Notes: generated from the letters alone by a model not told the origin. 64,000 nt of DNA from SLRI01 sp964393275 (GCA_964393275.1 CAYMTA010000012.1:38943-102942); one strand, 5' to 3'; shown: positions 27,777-37,134, counted from the stretch's first letter. Translations and numbers: made by a program.

Positions 27777-29372
27777 TCACTCGGCCAGATCGACGCCGTC
27801 GAACCAATGGCCGCCGAGCGGGTCCATGACATAGCCTTCGACGTTGGCGCGCATCGGCATGAAGACGATGGAATGCGCGATGGTGGCCCAGGGCGCCTCA
27901 CGCTTGAAGACCACCTGGGCCTCCTCGTAGAGCGCGGTGCGCTCGTCCTGCGTCCCGGCCTTGGCCTTCTGGATCAGGTCGTTGAACTCCTCGTTGCACC
28001 ACTGGGCGCGGTTGGCGCCGCCGACCGCGTCGCAGCCGAGGAGCACGGCTAGGAAGTTGTCCGGATCGCCGTTGTCGCCGGTCCAGCCGAGGAGCACGGC
28101 ACCGTCGCGATCGATGGCCTTCGAGCGCTCGAGATACTCGCCCCACTCGTAGGACACGATCTCCGCCTTGACCCCGATCGCGGCGTAGTCGGCCTGGATC
28201 AGCTCGGCCATCCGCCTCGCATTGGGGTTGTAGGGGCGCTGCACCGGCATCGCCCAGACCTTCATCGACAGGTCGCTGACGCCGGCATCGGCGAGCAGCT
28301 TCTTCGCCGCCTCCGGATCATAAGGGTCGTCCTCGATGGCGTCGTTGTACGACCACATGGTCGGCGGGATCGGGTTGATCGCGACCTGCCCGGCACCCTG
28401 GAAGACGGCATCCAGGATCGCCTCCTTGTTCATCGCCATGTTGAGCGCCTTGCGCACCCGGCTGTCGTCGAACGGCTTCTGCTGCGTGTTGTAGGCGAGA
28501 TAGCCGACATTCAGGCCCTGCTGCTGCATGACCTGCAGGTCGGCATTGGCCTTCAGGGCCTCGACGTCCGCGGGGTTCGGGTAGGGCATGACATGGCACT
28601 CCCCGGCGGTCAGCTTCTGCTGGCGGACCGAGGCGTCGGTCGTGATGGCGAAGACGAGATCGTCGATCGGCTGCTTGCCGCCCCAGTAGTCGGGAAAGGC
28701 CTGGAAGCGGATCACGGCATCGGGCTGATAGGCGACGAAGCGGAAGGGGCCCGTGCCGATCGGCTTCTGGTTCAGGTCGGATTCGCTGCTGCTCGCCGAG
28801 AGGCTGTCAGCGTACTCCTTCGACATGATCGAGGCGAAGTCCATGGCCAGATTGGCGAGGAACGGTGCCTCGGGCCGGTTCAGCACGAACCTGACCGTCA
28901 TGTCGTCGACCCGGTCGATCGACTTGATGAGGTCCGGCATCGACATGCCGTTGAAGTACTCCCAGCTCGCCCCGTCGACGTAGGCGTTGAAGGGGTTGTC
29001 CGAATCGAGCTGCCGCTCGAACGAGAAGATCACGTCGTCGGCGTTGAGATCGCGCGTCGGCGTGAAGGAATCGTTGCCATGGAACTTGACGCCCGGGCGC
29101 AGCTTGAAGGTGTACTCGGTGCCATCCTCGGACACCTCCCAGCTCTCGGCGAGGCCGGGATGGACCTCGGTCTTGCCGCGCACGAACTCGACCAGACGGT
29201 TGTAGACCGGCTTGGAGGAGGCGTCGAAGGTCGTGCCGGAGGTGTAGAGCGCCGGATCGAAGCCCTCGGGCGAGCCTTCGGAGCAATAGACCAGCGTCTT
29301 GGCTTCCGCCGTCATCGCGAACCCGGCGACCAGAGCCGTCAGGGCCAGGGTGGAGGTCAAGGTCTTGCGCAT
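27777..29372 (-). CDS. Dipeptide ABC transporter, periplasmic substrate-binding protein (DppA type)
   Basis: A 531-residue SBP family 5 protein. The signal peptide is MRKTLTSTLALTALVAGF followed by AMTAEA. Mature features: KTLVYCSEGSPEGFDPALYTS, the family motif AESWEVSEDGTEYTFKLRPG near residue 75, PIGTGPFRFVAYQ near 190, and SRVRKALNMAMNKEAI near 300. DppA-like proteins bind dipeptides and sometimes haem or aminolevulinate; the ligand is not readable here. The ATG at 29372 is set by the signal peptide; the ribosome site is weak. It heads the five-gene operon and is divergent from a sugar-binding protein across 204 bp. Confidence 0.95.
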   Translation of the reverse strand: MRKTLTSTLALTALVAGFAMTAEAKTLVYCSEGSPEGFDPALYTSGTTFDASSKPVYNRLVEFVRGKTEVHPGLAESWEVSEDGTEYTFKLRPGVKFHGNDSFTPTRDLNADDVIFSFERQLDSDNPFNAYVDGASWEYFNGMSMPDLIKSIDRVDDMTVRFVLNRPEAPFLANLAMDFASIMSKEYADSLSASSSESDLNQKPIGTGPFRFVAYQPDAVIRFQAFPDYWGGKQPIDDLVFAITTDASVRQQKLTAGECHVMPYPNPADVEALKANADLQVMQQQGLNVGYLAYNTQQKPFDDSRVRKALNMAMNKEAILDAVFQGAGQVAINPIPPTMWSYNDAIEDDPYDPEAAKKLLADAGVSDLSMKVWAMPVQRPYNPNARRMAELIQADYAAIGVKAEIVSYEWGEYLERSKAIDRDGAVLLGWTGDNGDPDNFLAVLLGCDAVGGANRAQWCNEEFNDLIQKAKAGTQDERTALYEEAQVVFKREAPWATIAHSIVFMPMRANVEGYVMDPLGGHWFDGVDLAE

Positions 29373-29576
29373 GTCGAGGCATCCCTGCTGTCGTTTTCCC
29401 GCCCGGCATCGGCTCTGCTGGCCGCGCCCGGTCGATTCATGGGCGGCAGGGAACCGCAGTTCAGGCCCGGATGCAACAGCAATCCAGCGAGCCGACCACT
29501 CCCCGACCTTGGCGCTTGTTCCGACCGGGCGCCTCACCTAGTAACGAGGAGCCAGATCAAAGGGGAGGGAAAGGTC

Positions 29577-30869
29577 ATGTTCGGGTTGCCTCGATCGATC
29601 GGAACGGCCGGCGTCTCGGCCCTGGCGCTCGTCGCCCTGGCCGCCTGGTCGCCGGCGGCCCAGGCCGAGGATGTCACCCTCGAGCTCGTCGTCTGGAACT
29701 ACTCGCTCGACACCATCCAGGACAATGTCCGGCAGTTCGAGGCGGCCAATCCGGGCATCAAGGTCAACGTCACCGACTACACCTGGCCCGACTACCACGA
29801 CAGCGTGGTCCTCCGCTTTCGCGGCGGCACCACCACCGACGTGATCTATGGCGGCCAGGACTGGCTGCCGGCCTGGGCGGCCGCCGGCTACCTCTACCCG
29901 CTCGACGAGATCGCGGCCGACAAGATCGAGTCCTACAGGAAGGATCTCGCCGGGTTCACCATCGACGACATGACCTATGACGGCCACCTCTACGGCCTGC
30001 CCTACTACGCCGACACCATCTCGTTCATCTACAACCAGCGGATCCTGAAGGATGCCGGGATCGACGTGCCGACCACCTGGGACGAGGTCGCCGACGCGGC
30101 GCGCAAGCTCAAGGCGAACGGGATGGAGCGGCCGATCGTCTACGAGTTCAACCAGGAGCTGCCAAACTTCTACGACGCCTTCGTCGCCCAGGCCTATGGC
30201 CGCGGCGGCGATCTCTTCGACGAGAACGGCGAGGCCGCCTTCAACCGGCCCGACAATGCCGCCTTCCAGCAGCTCACCTGGCTGCACGACGTCGTGGCCG
30301 AGGAGCTGGTCGCCTTCGAGAACCACGAATCGACCATCATTCCGGCGATGAACACCGGCAAGCACGCCTTCACCATCGTCTACAACTACGTGCTGGCGGC
30401 CCTCAACAACAAGGCGGACCAGCCGCTCGCCGGCGAGTTCGCGCTGGCCAGGATGCCGGGCGAGGCGCAGACGACACTGGGCTTCACCAAGTTCTACGCC
30501 ATCACGTCCTCGGCGGCGGAGAACCGGGAGCGGCGCGAGGCCGCCTGGAAGCTTGTCGATTTCATGGCCGGCCCGCCCTATGCGGTGGCCAAGCGCTGGG
30601 CGATCGAGAAGGGCCTGGGCTTCGGCCAGCTTCCCCTGCTCGAGGACCCGGACGTGATCAAGGCGTGGAGCGCCTGGGTCGACATGCCGACCCTGCAGGC
30701 GCAGATCCAGACCGCGCGCGGCGGCACCTGGAAGGAATGGACCGCGGTCTGGGCCGCGAGCTTCAGGCCCCTGATGGCGCAGGCGATGATCGGCGAGGCC
30801 ACGGTCGAGGACGTCATGAACCAGGGTGCCGCGCGCTGGGACGAGCTTCGGGCGCAGATGGTGCGCTGA
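29577..30869 (+). CDS. Carbohydrate ABC transporter substrate-binding protein (SBP family 1)
   Basis: A 430-residue periplasmic protein. The signal peptide covers residues 1-29 (GVSALALVALAAWSPAAQA). The mature start EDVTLELVVWNYSLDTIQDN and the later YGLPYYADTISFIYNQRILK and TTWDEVADAARKLKANGM are typical of MalE/UgpB-type sugar binders. The ATG follows GGGGAGGGAAAGG. Two permease genes follow on the same strand, but no ATPase gene, so the system probably uses an ATPase encoded nearby. Confidence 0.94.
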   Translation: MFGLPRSIGTAGVSALALVALAAWSPAAQAEDVTLELVVWNYSLDTIQDNVRQFEAANPGIKVNVTDYTWPDYHDSVVLRFRGGTTTDVIYGGQDWLPAWAAAGYLYPLDEIAADKIESYRKDLAGFTIDDMTYDGHLYGLPYYADTISFIYNQRILKDAGIDVPTTWDEVADAARKLKANGMERPIVYEFNQELPNFYDAFVAQAYGRGGDLFDENGEAAFNRPDNAAFQQLTWLHDVVAEELVAFENHESTIIPAMNTGKHAFTIVYNYVLAALNNKADQPLAGEFALARMPGEAQTTLGFTKFYAITSSAAENRERREAAWKLVDFMAGPPYAVAKRWAIEKGLGFGQLPLLEDPDVIKAWSAWVDMPTLQAQIQTARGGTWKEWTAVWAASFRPLMAQAMIGEATVEDVMNQGAARWDELRAQMVR

Positions 30870-30880
30870 CCGAGCGGGGA

Positions 30881-30910
30881 CCCCGGGTGGCCCCGGGTGG
30901 CCCCGGGTGG
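30881..30910 (+). repeat. Three tandem copies of CCCCGGGTGG before a permease start
   Basis: The 10-bp unit CCCCGGGTGG occurs three times without interruption at 30881-30890, 30891-30900 and 30901-30910, followed by the partial copy CCCAGGTG. The CCCGGG cores are self-complementary, so copies can pair into hairpins. The repeat fills the gap between the binding-protein stop (30869) and the permease ATG (30922) and lies where the ribosome site should be. Confidence 0.85.
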
Positions 30911-30921
30911 CCCAGGTGACA

Positions 30922-31860
30922 ATGTCGGACGGCCGGCCGCCGGTGCCGGGCGGCCAGCGGAGCCTTTGGCGATCGGCGCGTTTTCCCATCCTCTGGGTCG
31001 GGGCACCGCTGCTCCTGGTCATGCTCTTCACCGTTCTGCCGATCGGCCACACGCTCTGGACCAGCCTGCACTCGGCGCATTTCCTCTTCCCCGACGAGCT
31101 GCACTGGTCCGGGCTGGACAATTACCGCAAGGTGATCAAGGGCCCCTTCTTCCTGACCACGCTGAAGAACTCGCTCCTCTTCACCCTGGTCACGGCCCCC
31201 GCCGTCGTCGGCCTCGGCATCCTGACGGCGCTCCTGCTGCGGCGGCGCTTTCTTGGCCGAACGGTGCTCCGCTCCGTGGTGCTCCTGCCCTGGGTGCTGC
31301 CGGGTGCGATCACCGCCGTGCTCTGGATCTGGGTCTTCAACCCGAGCTGGGGCATGCTCAACGGCGCCTTGCGTGATCTCGGCCTGATCGAGAGCTCGAT
31401 TCCCTGGCTCAGCGATCCCGATCTCGCCTTCGCCTCGGTCGCGGTCGCCCATGGCTGGTCGCAGGTGCCGTTCGCGGTGGTGCTGCTTCTCGCCGCCCTC
31501 TCGACCATCGATCCCGCCCTCTTCGAGGCGGCCAGGATCGACGGGGCCAATGCCTGGCAGCGCTTTCGCTTCGTCGTCTGGCCGGCGATCAAGGCCATGG
31601 TCGTGGTCCTCCTGGTCTACAACGCGCTCACCGCGTTCACGACCTATGACGTGGTCTATGCGATGACCGGCGGCGGTCCCGGCACCGCCACCTCCCTACT
31701 CTCCTTCCAGATCTGGCGGGAGAGCTTCTCGATGTACGATTTCGGCGCCGGCTCGGCGGTGGCGTTCCTCGTCGTCGCCATGGCGGCCCTGATGATCGTG
31801 ATCATCACCCGTGCCCTGCCCTCCGATCTCTTCGCCGTGGGCGAGGACAGCGCGCCATGA
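30922..31860 (+). CDS. Carbohydrate ABC transporter permease (MalF/UgpA type)
   Basis: A 312-residue permease with six helices, the first at ~residues 25-45 (APLLLVMLFTVLPIGHTLW). The coupling motif EAARIDGANAWQRFRFVVWP near residue 220 and VVYAMTGGGPGTATSLLSF near 250 are standard for the MalF/UgpA group. The ATG at 30922 is preceded by the short tandem repeat rather than a clear ribosome site; AGGTGA is very close to the start. The stop overlaps the ATG of the following small frame (ATGA). Confidence 0.92.
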   Translation: MSDGRPPVPGGQRSLWRSARFPILWVGAPLLLVMLFTVLPIGHTLWTSLHSAHFLFPDELHWSGLDNYRKVIKGPFFLTTLKNSLLFTLVTAPAVVGLGILTALLLRRRFLGRTVLRSVVLLPWVLPGAITAVLWIWVFNPSWGMLNGALRDLGLIESSIPWLSDPDLAFASVAVAHGWSQVPFAVVLLLAALSTIDPALFEAARIDGANAWQRFRFVVWPAIKAMVVVLLVYNALTAFTTYDVVYAMTGGGPGTATSLLSFQIWRESFSMYDFGAGSAVAFLVVAMAALMIVIITRALPSDLFAVGEDSAP

Positions 31861-32015
31861 TGGAGCGTCTCCCTGGCCGGCTCGCCCTGCATCTGACGCC
31901 CCTCCCCGCCCTCGCCGCGACCGCCATGACCGGGCGGTCCTTCGACCGGCAAAACCTGCATTTGGCGATCCTTTTCGTCGTCATCCCCGCCCCGACCGAG
32001 GGCGAGGCGCCATGA
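31857..32015 (+). CDS. 52-codon ORF made of duplicated permease gene start
   Basis: The ATG at 31857 overlaps the stop of the upstream permease, and the TGA at 32013-32015 overlaps the ATG of the next permease; both junctions read GCGCCATGA. Residues 1-18 (MMERLPGRLALHLTPLPA) and 24-42 (MTGRSFDRQNLHLAILFVV) each resemble the start of the following permease (MTGRLLDRLALHLAALLV). The stretch therefore looks like two diverged extra copies of that gene's first ~60 bp. It may be translated as a small hydrophobic peptide in a coupled chain, or be a non-functional duplication. Confidence 0.5.
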   Translation: MMERLPGRLALHLTPLPALAATAMTGRSFDRQNLHLAILFVVIPAPTEGEAP

Positions 32016-32902
32016 CCGGGCGGCTCCTCGACCGGCTGGCTCTGCACCTGGCAGCCCTCCTCGTCCTCGCCTTCGCCGCTGGCCCCATCCTGCTCGCCGC
32101 CTTCGGCAGCGTCGTGCCCGACCGCATCCTCTTCGATCCCGACCGTTCGGTCCTCGAGGGCGGCATGACGCTCGACAACTACCGCTACATCTTCACCGGC
32201 CAACTGCCGGCCGCCTACATGGCCGAGGGTGCCAACCGGGCGATGATCTCGGACGCGGCGCGCCAGGTGCCGCAGAGCCTCTGGAACTCGGCGCAGATCT
32301 CGACCAGCGTGCTCGTCCTCAACCTCCTCCTCGGCGCCCCCGCCGCCTTCGCCTTCGCCCGCTTCGTCTTTCCGGCCAAGAAGCCGGCCTTCCTCTTCCT
32401 GATCCTGAGCCCGCTGGTGCCGGCCGTGGCGCTGGTGACGCCCATCTACCTGCTGGTCGACGGGCTCGGCCTGCTCGGCACCAAGCTCGCCGTGGTGCTG
32501 GTCCACACCGCCCGCTCGCTGCCGTTCACCATCCTGATCCTCTCGGTCTTCTTCAGGAAGCTGCCGGAGGAGCTGTTCGAGGCGGCGGTCATCGACGGCT
32601 GCAGCCGCCTGCAGAGCTTCCTCAAGGTGGCCTTGCCGCTGGCCCTGCCCGCGGTCTGCGCCACCGGGCTCTTCGCCTTCATGCTCTCCTACACCGAGTT
32701 CTTGTTCTCGATGGTGCTCTCGGGCGACGCCCGCTCGCGGCCGCTCTCGGTCGTCATGGCCGCCCTCGCCCGCAACACCGACGTCTCCTGGAGCCTGCTC
32801 AACAGCGCCATCTTCATCGCCGTCCTGCCGACCCTGCTCCTGGTCGTCCTGGTCTGGCGCTACGTCGTCGAGGGCCTGCTTTCAGGCGCCGTCAAGGGCT
32901 GA
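32012..32902 (+). CDS. Carbohydrate ABC transporter permease (MalG/UgpE type)
   Basis: A 296-residue permease. Helix 1 is at residues ~10-30 (LHLAALLVLAFAAGPILLA); the coupling motif EELFEAAVIDGCSRLQSFLK is near residue 190, and the C-terminus ends with a helix and WRYVVEGLLSGAVKG, as in MalG/UgpE. The ATG at 32012 follows GAGGGCGAGG. It is the last gene of this operon; 206 bp later the convergent Gfo/Idh gene ends. No ATPase gene follows. Confidence 0.93.
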   Translation: MTGRLLDRLALHLAALLVLAFAAGPILLAAFGSVVPDRILFDPDRSVLEGGMTLDNYRYIFTGQLPAAYMAEGANRAMISDAARQVPQSLWNSAQISTSVLVLNLLLGAPAAFAFARFVFPAKKPAFLFLILSPLVPAVALVTPIYLLVDGLGLLGTKLAVVLVHTARSLPFTILILSVFFRKLPEELFEAAVIDGCSRLQSFLKVALPLALPAVCATGLFAFMLSYTEFLFSMVLSGDARSRPLSVVMAALARNTDVSWSLLNSAIFIAVLPTLLLVVLVWRYVVEGLLSGAVKG

Positions 32903-33108
32903 AGCGCCGGATATCGCTCGCCGGAATGGTCACCGGAAAGCGCAGTTGAACGTCGGGCATCGCAGCAACTCCGCGCCGTCGCAATCCATCACGACCCGCA
33001 GCGTAGCATCTCGAGAGTTAACAATCGGTCAATGTGCCACCATCGAAATCGACGGCTGCTCCATCCCCGCTTCGGGCCGAGCATTCCGCCCTCTCCCCGA
33101 GCGCCGGC

Positions 33109-34107
33109 TCACCGCTTCACCTCGACCGGCGCCCCCGCGTCGATCGAGGCGAAGAGCGCATCGAGCACGCGGATCGCATCCTGCGCGTCGCGCCAGTCCT
33201 GGACGAAGGGCTCGCCACTCTGCACCGCCTCGGCGAAGTGCAGGAGCTCGTCGCGCAGGTCGCCGATGATCTTGCCGTTGACCTCGGGCCAGAGATGGGT
33301 GTCGGCGCCTATGGTCCCGCTCTCCGAGACGATGTGCAGGCCTTGGTCGCGGACCTCGAGGAAGGCGGCGCTCTTCGTGCCGACCGCCTCGAGATGCACC
33401 CAGTAGCCGTTGGGCAGGCCGTCCGGCCAGGCCCAGCTATAGTCGAGCGTGCCGATGGCGCCGTTGGCGAAGTTGAGCACGGCGTAGAGCGCGTCCTCGT
33501 TGCCGTTGGAGAGCTTCTGCACCTTCTGCGCATAGACCCGGATGATCGGCGAGCGGGCGACCCATTGCAGCATGTCGACGTCGTGGACGCCCAGATAGTA
33601 GAGGATCGAGGAATTGGCGCCGAGCCGCTGCGCCAGGCCGCGCACGCTGTTGCGCTTGGCGCGCAGATGGATGGCCTCGCCGAAGGTCTCCGGATCGGCG
33701 GCGGCCCGGAGCTGGACGTAGCGCGGATCGAAGCGGAGCACGTGGGCGACCATCAGCCGCACGCCATGCCTCTCGACCGCCGCCGCGATCTCGGCCGCGG
33801 CGGCACCGGTATGCGCCATCGGCTTCTCGAGCAGGATGTGCTTGCCGGCGGCGGCCGCCGCCGTCGCCGGGGCCACGTGATGCCGGTCGGGTGTGACGAT
33901 GCTGACGGCGTCGATGTCGGCGCGCGCCAGGAGCTCGGCCGGGTCGGCGTGGAAGGCGCAGCCGTATTTCCTGGCCAGGGGCTCGCCCGTGGCCGGGTCG
34001 AGGTCGGCCACGGCGACCAGCTCGGTCACCGGCAATTCGTGCCAGATGCGGGCGTGCAGCGAGCCCATGAAGCCGAGGCCGACGACGCCCATGCGCAGCT
34101 TTGCCAT
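33109..34107 (-). CDS. Gfo/Idh/MocA family oxidoreductase
   Basis: A 332-residue NAD(P)-dependent sugar or inositol dehydrogenase type. The Rossmann motif MGVVGLGFMGSLHARIW is at residues ~6-22, and the family motif EKPMAHTGAAAAEI is near 95. Segments resembling the C-terminal domain (NSSILYYLGVHDVDMLQW) carry the catalytic His-Asp pair. The ATG at 34107 follows AAGGAACC. It lies 10 bp downstream of the ATPase gene in the minus-strand sugar operon, so it probably acts on the imported sugar. Confidence 0.93.
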   Translation of the reverse strand: MAKLRMGVVGLGFMGSLHARIWHELPVTELVAVADLDPATGEPLARKYGCAFHADPAELLARADIDAVSIVTPDRHHVAPATAAAAAGKHILLEKPMAHTGAAAAEIAAAVERHGVRLMVAHVLRFDPRYVQLRAAADPETFGEAIHLRAKRNSVRGLAQRLGANSSILYYLGVHDVDMLQWVARSPIIRVYAQKVQKLSNGNEDALYAVLNFANGAIGTLDYSWAWPDGLPNGYWVHLEAVGTKSAAFLEVRDQGLHIVSESGTIGADTHLWPEVNGKIIGDLRDELLHFAEAVQSGEPFVQDWRDAQDAIRVLDALFASIDAGAPVEVKR

Positions 34108-34117
34108 TGTGGTTCCT

Positions 34118-35179
34118 TCAGTTTCCCGGTGCGTGGATCCGGCCTTGTCCGGCATCGAAGAGCAGGCAGCGCGCCGGATCGGGGGCGACGTGCAGCGGAT
34201 CGCCGACCCGGCCGACGAACGCCGGGTCGACCAGCAGCCGCAGCCGGTTGCGCTCTTGGTCCTCGACGATCAGCACGGTCTCGCGTCCCAGATGCTCGAG
34301 CGCGAAGATGGCGCACGGCAGGGCACCCCCCCGATCGGCGTCCCTGACATGCAGGTGCTGCGGCCGGATGCCGAGGGTGACGGGGCCCGGCCGGGCCTCC
34401 ATCGGCACCCGGAGCGCTCCCGCCTGAAAAGCACCATCGGCCACCTCGCCCGAGATCAGGTTCATCGGCGGCGAGCCGACGAAGCCCGCGACGAAGAGGC
34501 TCCCCGGCCGCTCGTAGATCTCGCTCGGCGTGCCGATCTGCTCGAGCCGGCCGCCGTTCATGACGGCGATCCGGTCGCCCATGGTCATCGCCTCGACCTG
34601 ATCGTGGGTGACGAAGACGGTGGTCGTCCCGAGCCGCTTCTGCAGGTTCACGATCTCGGCGCGCAGAGTCATGCGCAAGGCGGCGTCGAGCGCCGAGAGC
34701 GGCTCGTCGAGCAGGAAGGCGGTGGGCTGGCGGACGATCGCCTTGGCGGTGGCGACACGCTGGCGCTGGCCGCCCGACATCTCGCTCGGCAGCTTGTCCA
34801 GGAGGTCGCCGATCTCGAGCATGGCCGAGGCGTCGTCGATCCGCCGGCGGCGCTCGTCGGCGGTGAGCCTGGCGTGGCGCAGGCTGGCCTCGATATTGGC
34901 CCTGGCCGTCATGTGCGGGTAGAGCAGCGCCGACTGGAAGACCATGGCGATGTTGCGGCTGTGCGGCGGGTCCCGGGTCACGTCCCGGCCGTCGAAGAGG
35001 ATGCGGCCGGCGGACGGCGCCTCGAGCCCCGCGATGCAGTTGAGCGTCGTCGTCTTGCCGCAGCCCGAGGGGCCGAGCAGCACCAGGAGCTCGCCGTCGG
35101 TGACGTCGAGATCGAGATCCTGGACGGCGGTGAAGGCGCCGAAGCTCTTCTTCAGGTGGTCGAGGCGGATGCCGGCCAT
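34118..35179 (-). CDS. Carbohydrate ABC transporter ATPase (MalK/UgpC type)
   Basis: A 353-residue ATPase. Walker A is GPSGCGKTT near residue 36, the Q-loop is VFQSALLYPHM, the signature is MSGGQRQRV near 134, and Walker B is FLLDEPLSALD. The C-terminal ~110 residues form the regulatory OB-like domain (VTLGIRPQHLHV). UgpC/MalK ATPases are often shared between importers. It follows two permeases in the same operon, and may also serve the sugar system at 29.6-32.9 kb, which has no ATPase gene. Confidence 0.95.
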   Translation of the reverse strand: MAGIRLDHLKKSFGAFTAVQDLDLDVTDGELLVLLGPSGCGKTTTLNCIAGLEAPSAGRILFDGRDVTRDPPHSRNIAMVFQSALLYPHMTARANIEASLRHARLTADERRRRIDDASAMLEIGDLLDKLPSEMSGGQRQRVATAKAIVRQPTAFLLDEPLSALDAALRMTLRAEIVNLQKRLGTTTVFVTHDQVEAMTMGDRIAVMNGGRLEQIGTPSEIYERPGSLFVAGFVGSPPMNLISGEVADGAFQAGALRVPMEARPGPVTLGIRPQHLHVRDADRGGALPCAIFALEHLGRETVLIVEDQERNRLRLLVDPAFVGRVGDPLHVAPDPARCLLFDAGQGRIHAPGN

Positions 35180-35212
35180 GTCAGGTCCCTGGTGGCTTCA
35201 GCGGATCGGCCG

Positions 35213-36076
35213 TCAACGGATCGGATCCACGAGGTTCATCTCGGCGATGTGGCGCTGCAGGAAATAGGCGACGAGCACCGGCGGCAGGATGGAGACCACG
35301 AGGGCCGCGGCCAGATGCGAGGGCTCGGGGTGCTGGAAGAGGAAGCCCGAGAGCGCCGTCGCCAGGGTGTTGGCCGGCGTGCCGTTCACCAGCACGAGCG
35401 CGTAGGTGTACTCATTCCAGGCGAAGAGGAAGGCGATGACGGCGGCGACGGCGATGCCGCTCCTGGCCAGCGGGATGACGATGAAGACCAGCGTCTCGAG
35501 CCGCGTGTAGCCGTCCACCCGGGCGAGCCGCTCGACCGGCGGCAGGTTGCGCAGATAGCCGATCAGCATCCAGGTGACGAAGGGAATGGTGATGGTGAGC
35601 GTCACCACGATCAGCCCGAAGCGCGTGCCGGCGAGCCCGAGCTGCACGTAGAGGGCATAGAACGGGATGAGGGTCGAGACCGGCGGCAGCGCCACCGAGA
35701 GCAGGATGGTGATGAGCAGCGCCTGCTTGAAGCGGAAATCGAGGCGCGCGAAGACATAGGCGAGCGGCACCACAACCAGCATGGTGACGGCGGTCACGAC
35801 GATCGAGACGAAGAGGCTGTTGAGCAGGCCATTGATGATCTGCCCCGCCTGGCCAGAGGCGCGTCGCACGAGGTCGGGCGTCACCTGGTAGTCGAAGCCG
35901 AAGATGTTGAAATAGGCGGCCGGGGTCGGCTCCAAGGGATAGAGCGGCGGCGGAAACCGGGCGATCTCGTCCGGGGTCAAGAGCGACATCTTCAGAAACC
36001 AGTAGATCGGCAGGAGCGTCCAGACGACCGCGACCGCGATGCCGAGCCAGGCCCAGAGCGTCATCCGCCCACGCAT
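35213..36076 (-). CDS. Carbohydrate ABC transporter permease (MalG type)
   Basis: A 287-residue permease. Helix 1 is WLGIAVAVVWTLLPIYWFL. The coupling motif is VERLARVDGYTRLETLVFIV near residue 185, and the C-terminus ends QRHIAEMNLVDPIR. The ATG at 36076 shares one base with the TGA of the upstream permease (TGATG), so translation is coupled. It forms the pore with that permease. Confidence 0.93.
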   Translation of the reverse strand: MRGRMTLWAWLGIAVAVVWTLLPIYWFLKMSLLTPDEIARFPPPLYPLEPTPAAYFNIFGFDYQVTPDLVRRASGQAGQIINGLLNSLFVSIVVTAVTMLVVVPLAYVFARLDFRFKQALLITILLSVALPPVSTLIPFYALYVQLGLAGTRFGLIVVTLTITIPFVTWMLIGYLRNLPPVERLARVDGYTRLETLVFIVIPLARSGIAVAAVIAFLFAWNEYTYALVLVNGTPANTLATALSGFLFQHPEPSHLAAALVVSILPPVLVAYFLQRHIAEMNLVDPIR

Positions 36077-36984
36077 CAGCGTTCCGCCTCGCGCCGGCCC
36101 CAGAAGGCGTAGAGCAGCATGGTGGAGCCGACGATGAGGAAGAGCAGGACGAAGGACTGCGCCGCCCCGTAGCCGAGATTGAGGTCGCGGAAGCTGATCT
36201 TGTAGATCTGGTAGGTCATCACCGCCGAGGCGGTTCCGGGCCCGCCGCCCGAGAGCACGTAGACGAAGTCGAAGAGCTTCATCGAGAGCACGGTGGTGAT
36301 GCAGGTGAAGACGAAGAGCGTGAAGCGGAGCGGCGGGAGCGTGACGTTCCAGAAGGTCTCGAGGGGCGACATCCGGTCGATCGCGGCGAGGTCGTAGAGC
36401 CGGGTCGGGATGGTCTTCAGGTTGGCGAGCAGGAAGAAGGCGACGAGCGGCGCCATGTTCCAGGCATTGCCGATGGCCAGGACCTCGATCACCCACTGCC
36501 GGTTGACGAAGCTGACCGGCCGGTCGGCGCCGAAGAAATAGGCGATGGCGGTGGCGAAGCCTGTCTGGCCAGTGGCGAGGTAGGAGAACATGATGCCGGT
36601 GCCGTAGAGCGAGACGCACCAGGGCAGCATGATGATGGTGCGAACGAGGCCCGGCCGGCGCATTGGCCGGTTGAGCAAGAGCGCCAGGGCGAGGCCGATC
36701 GCCATGGCGAGCACGACGGATTCGGTGGTGAAGCGGATGGTGATCCAGATCGACCACCAGAACTTGTCGTCGCCGATCATCTTCGCGTAATTGGCGAGAC
36801 CGACGAAGCTGGTCCGGTAGCCGCCGAAGAAGACGATCTGCTGGAAGCTCATCCAGAGCGCGTAGCCGAGCGGATAGGCCACCACGAGGACGAGGAAGAG
36901 CAGGACCGGCAGGGCCATCAGAAGCGCGAACTGCAGGTTCGAGAGCTCGCTCGTCCGGCCGGTGCTGGTCACCTGCTCCTTCAC
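36076..36984 (-). CDS. Carbohydrate ABC transporter permease (MalF type)
   Basis: About 302 residues. I place the start at GTG 36984, just after a GGGGGGAGG run; the frame is open further upstream to 37080 without a ribosome site, and a GTG at 36972 is an alternative. Helix 1 is LMALPVLLFLVLVVAYPLGY. The coupling motif is LYDLAAIDRMSPLETFWNVT near residue 215, and VYVLSGGGPGTASAVMTYQI is a family signature. It heads the minus-strand operon permease-permease-ATPase-oxidoreductase. Confidence 0.93.
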   Translation of the reverse strand: MKEQVTSTGRTSELSNLQFALLMALPVLLFLVLVVAYPLGYALWMSFQQIVFFGGYRTSFVGLANYAKMIGDDKFWWSIWITIRFTTESVVLAMAIGLALALLLNRPMRRPGLVRTIIMLPWCVSLYGTGIMFSYLATGQTGFATAIAYFFGADRPVSFVNRQWVIEVLAIGNAWNMAPLVAFFLLANLKTIPTRLYDLAAIDRMSPLETFWNVTLPPLRFTLFVFTCITTVLSMKLFDFVYVLSGGGPGTASAVMTYQIYKISFRDLNLGYGAAQSFVLLFLIVGSTMLLYAFWGRREAER

Positions 36985-37134
36985 GCCTCCCCCCTCGCTG
37001 GGCCGGCTCGCCGACCTCGTCCCTGGAGCCGACCGGGCAGGGTTGCCGCGGCCCCCGGATTGGCGCCATGTTCGAGGCACGGTCGGCCGGCGTCAAGCGC
37101 GCGCCGGACACAGTGCGACGAAAGGGAATGGGGC

